Shown here one piece after another: positions 61,557 through 64,000 of a DNA stretch of 64,000 nt (position 1 is its first letter; each line of letters starts with the position of its first letter). The DNA is from Chalara sp. BL73 (Eukaryota; Ascomycota; Leotiomycetes; Helotiales). The stretch is from positions 151,833 through 215,832 of the forward strand of contig CAKJVC010000159.1 of the NCBI GenBank assembly GCA_918026815.1. The letters are read 5' to 3'. The notes under the pieces were generated by a model that did not search any database, had not been told where the DNA came from, and saw nothing but the letters and a program-made list of their open reading frames with translations. The translations under genes were made by a program, and so were the position numbers.

Positions 61557-61619
61557 GGGTAGGGGAAGCATCCATGTCAGCCTTCTCATACGTAGCATCC
61601 CCACCATAGCTTGTGACAC
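61557..61619. promoter_or_regulatory. Possible Homol-E/Homol-D-like pair upstream of RPS3
   Basis: GGGTAGGGG at 61557-61565 resembles the Homol-E element (AGGGTAGGGT), and TGTGACAC at 61612-61619 shares the GTGAC core of Homol-D. They lie about 210-270 bp upstream of the RPS3 ATG in the 433-bp divergent interval with the myotubularin gene. The match is by eye only, and the Homol-D part is weak. Confidence 0.3.
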
Positions 61620-61779
61620 TTTTCTACGCTGTTATTTTCTGCCATATCTTCAATATTACAAGAGAGATCCCAAAATTTGAGAATACTGAAAATCCTTCGG
61701 TTATAATATGTTGTGAAATGAGACCAAAATTCTCAGTTCAACCCTGAAGTTGCAAGTCAACATCAACGGGAGCTTCAGG

Positions 61780-64000
61780 ATGGGAGACAAATCAAGATCA
61801 AGCAAGGTTAGCTATGACCACTGTTCATATTAGAACAGCCTGTATCTAACCTTAGTAATTCAGGGCGAGCTCCATGTCGAATACCAAATAGAAGAAGCAC
61901 AAGTACTTAGCGGAGGCGAGATAACACTTGCAACTTTCGAACTACATCCAAACCACCTCGTTTTGACACAGAAAGCTCCACCGTCTGCTGAACCAGCTTC
62001 GCAAAATGCTCGCCCACCTCCGTCGTCTTGGATAGCATATCCCCTTATCTCCTTCTGCACGTTTCGGCCAACTCCCCAGCTTCCGAGATATCCTCCTCAA
62101 TTCGGTTGAGAGGGCGCGATTTTCGGTTTATGACAATAAATATTGTGGATGATAAGCAGGCAAAGGAGGCTTTCGACCGACTTAAAGAGAAAACCTGCAG
62201 GTTAGGAAGTATTGAGAAGCTATATGCCTTCACATTCAAAAGGGACGCCGCTCCGCCAGCAGAAAAGAATGTCAATGGATGGGCAATATATGATCCGAAA
62301 GCAGAATGGAGGCGGCAGGGAATAAGCGAAAAAGGCGCGGATAGAGGATGGAGGATCTCGAAGATTAATGTGGACTATAGCTTCTCTCCTACATATCCAG
62401 CACTATTACCAGTCCCTTCCACAATTTCCGACAGTACGCTCAAGTAAGTAATTTGAAAGTCACATTTCGACATATTCCTATTCTTATGATCCAGCAAGCT
62501 TATATACTGACGTGGATGTAGCCATGCCGGGAAGTATCGTTCAAGAGTCCGTATCCCGGTTCTCACCTATCTCCACCCTGTGAATAATTGCTCTATCACG
62601 AGGAGTTCCCAGCCTATTGTTGGGATTCGAGGAAATCGCAGTATCCAAGATCAGAAGTTAGTGAGCGCATGCTTCTCTGCGTGTGCATCGCCAGACGATG
62701 ATGACATTGCGACACCACCGAGGAACAGCGCAGCTTCAAGTCAGAATGAGCTTAGTCTTACTGTAGATGGAGAGATATCGGAAACAGAACGCGTGGAGGA
62801 CGAGCTGATACGCTCTACCAGCATAGAGGAGCTGCACCAAAAACACAAGTCTACGGCGCTCAAAGACATAATCTCATTGTTGATGCACGACCTACAGTGA
62901 ATGCTCTAGCTATGCAGGCTGTTGGTCTTGGATCTGAGAATATGGACGACTATAAGTTTGCTACGAAAGCTTATCTCGGGATCGATAACATCCATGTAAT
63001 GCGAAGTTCTTTAGAAAAGTAGTAGACGCGATCAAAGATCACGATGTGTCGAAGCTACCCCGAACCGAGAACTACTTGCTAAGAGTGGCTGGCTCAAGCA
63101 TATCACCGGATTACTGGATGGCTCAGCATTGATCGCCCGACAAGTTGGAATTCAGCATTCTCATGTCTTGATACACTGTTCAGATGGATGGGATCGCACG
63201 AGTCAACTTAGTGCGTTGTCTCAGATTCTTTTAGACCCATATTATAGAACTATCGATGGATTCATTGTTCTCATTGAGAAGGACTGGTTAGCGTTTGGAC
63301 ATATGTTTCAGCACCGGTCAGGATTCCTTGGTAGCGAAAAATGGTTTGCGACACAGAATGATGCATTAGCTGGCTCCGCAATACAGCCCGGAGGTAGTGG
63401 AGAAGGTAGAGGAGACACTTTTGAGAATGCTTTACTTAGCGCTAAGAGATTCTTCAACAAGAGCAGCCAGAACAGCCAGAATGAGGCTGTCGATGATGAT
63501 GGAGAGGTACAGGGTTATGAAGAGTCGCCCAAACCGAAAAAAGGCCCACTTTCCAAAGACGATCTTGCGTATAAGCAGGCTACCAAACCGAAAGAGACGA
63601 GCCCCGTATTTCACCAATTCCTAGACTGTGTATATCAACTGCTTCGTCAATTTCCTACTCGATTCGAGTTCAACGAACGGTTCTTGCGGAGGCTGCTCTT
63701 CCACTGTTACTCGTGCCGGTACGGTACGTTCTTGTACAACAATGAAAAGGACCGTCTCGATGCCCGCGTGCAAGAGAAGACTTTGAGTGTGTGGTCACAT
63801 TTCTTGTCATTAAGGCACCAGTTTACCAATCCAGATTATGACCCAGAAATCAACGATCATGTCAAAGGGAAAGAGACTCCTCTTTCCTAAGTTAGAAAAA
63901 GTAAGGTGGTGGCATGAGCTGTTCAACAGAACAGATGAGGAGATGAACGGGCCTTCAAATGCGGTGATGGAAAGATATTTAGGTACCACGACTAGCGATA
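61780..64000 (+). pseudogene. YMR1: Myotubularin-type phosphoinositide 3-phosphatase, frame-disrupted, runs off the right edge
   Basis: Exons 61780-61806, 61864-62443 and 62522 onward. The GRAM/PH-like start (GELHVEYQIEEAQVLSGGE, ISFCTFRPTPQLPRYPP) leads to the phosphatase domain with INVDYSFSPTYPALLPVP, VRIPVLTYLHPVNNCSITRSSQP, IVDARPTVNALAMQAVG and the active-site loop HCSDGWDRTSQLSA (CX5R complete). Family knowledge: dephosphorylates PI3P and PI(3,5)P2 on endosomes/vacuole. The frame must shift at about 62091-62100, 62839-62843 (A run), 63015-63018 (A run), 63058-63061 (C run) and 63872-63884. The first four each look like one missing base in or beside a short homopolymer; the last looks like a missing dinucleotide or an extra base. 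Otherwise conservation is high, so either assembly error or recent decay fits. Confidence 0.88.

Overview
The window is nuclear DNA of a filamentous ascomycete (Pezizomycotina). Evidence: many short GT-AG introns (mostly 44-105 nt) with CTAAC/CTGAC-like branch sites, a Zn2Cys6 regulator, a fungal DUF2235 protein, and housekeeping genes whose proteins read best as fungal orthologues. The gene set resembles Leotiomycetes (Helotiales), but that is an impression from memory, not a computed placement. There is no bacterial, viral or CRISPR structure. Gene models were rebuilt by hand: exons were joined wherever splice sites restore one open frame and a recognisable protein.

Layout. 0.8-20 kb is a gene-rich block: CPS1/DIP2-like double adenylate-forming protein (+), class II cAMP phosphodiesterase (+), an unrecognised low-complexity protein (+), SSH4-type SPRY ubiquitin-ligase adaptor (-), UCH37-type deubiquitinase (-) and a Zn2Cys6 regulator (-). 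20.0-28.1 kb is a gene-free stretch of 8 kb. 28.1-37 kb carries transportin/Kap104 (-), a doubtful small gene (-), a proteasome chaperone PAC4 gene (-), a homoserine-acetyltransferase-like alpha/beta hydrolase (-) and a flavin-reductase-like protein (+). 37-48 kb is accessory in character: it is gene-poor and has two minisatellites, an orphan single-pass membrane microprotein, an APH-fold kinase-like gene, a DUF2235 hydrolase and a truncated amino-acid permease. 48.4-64 kb is again dense housekeeping sequence: APC4 (-), delta-COP (-), a large acidic protein (+), a NIPA-type magnesium transporter (+), ribosomal protein uS3 (-) and a myotubularin phosphatase (+) that runs off the right edge.

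How the genes relate. There is no operon or obvious biosynthetic cluster. Several genes share broad themes: ubiquitin/proteasome (SSH4, UCH37, PAC4, APC4), membrane trafficking and phosphoinositides (delta-COP, SSH4, myotubularin) and nuclear import/signalling (Kap104, PDE1). This is probably coincidental neighbourhood.

Most notable observations: (i) the myotubularin gene carries at least five frame disruptions while every other recognised gene reads cleanly; (ii) a spliceable but truncated permease gene; (iii) a delta-COP gene whose first coding exon appears to be only the ATG; (iv) a GC-AG intron in the magnesium transporter; (v) an undescribed 97-residue membrane microprotein built from three small exons; (vi) two minisatellites in the gene-poor block. 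I did not find a convincing new multi-gene system.
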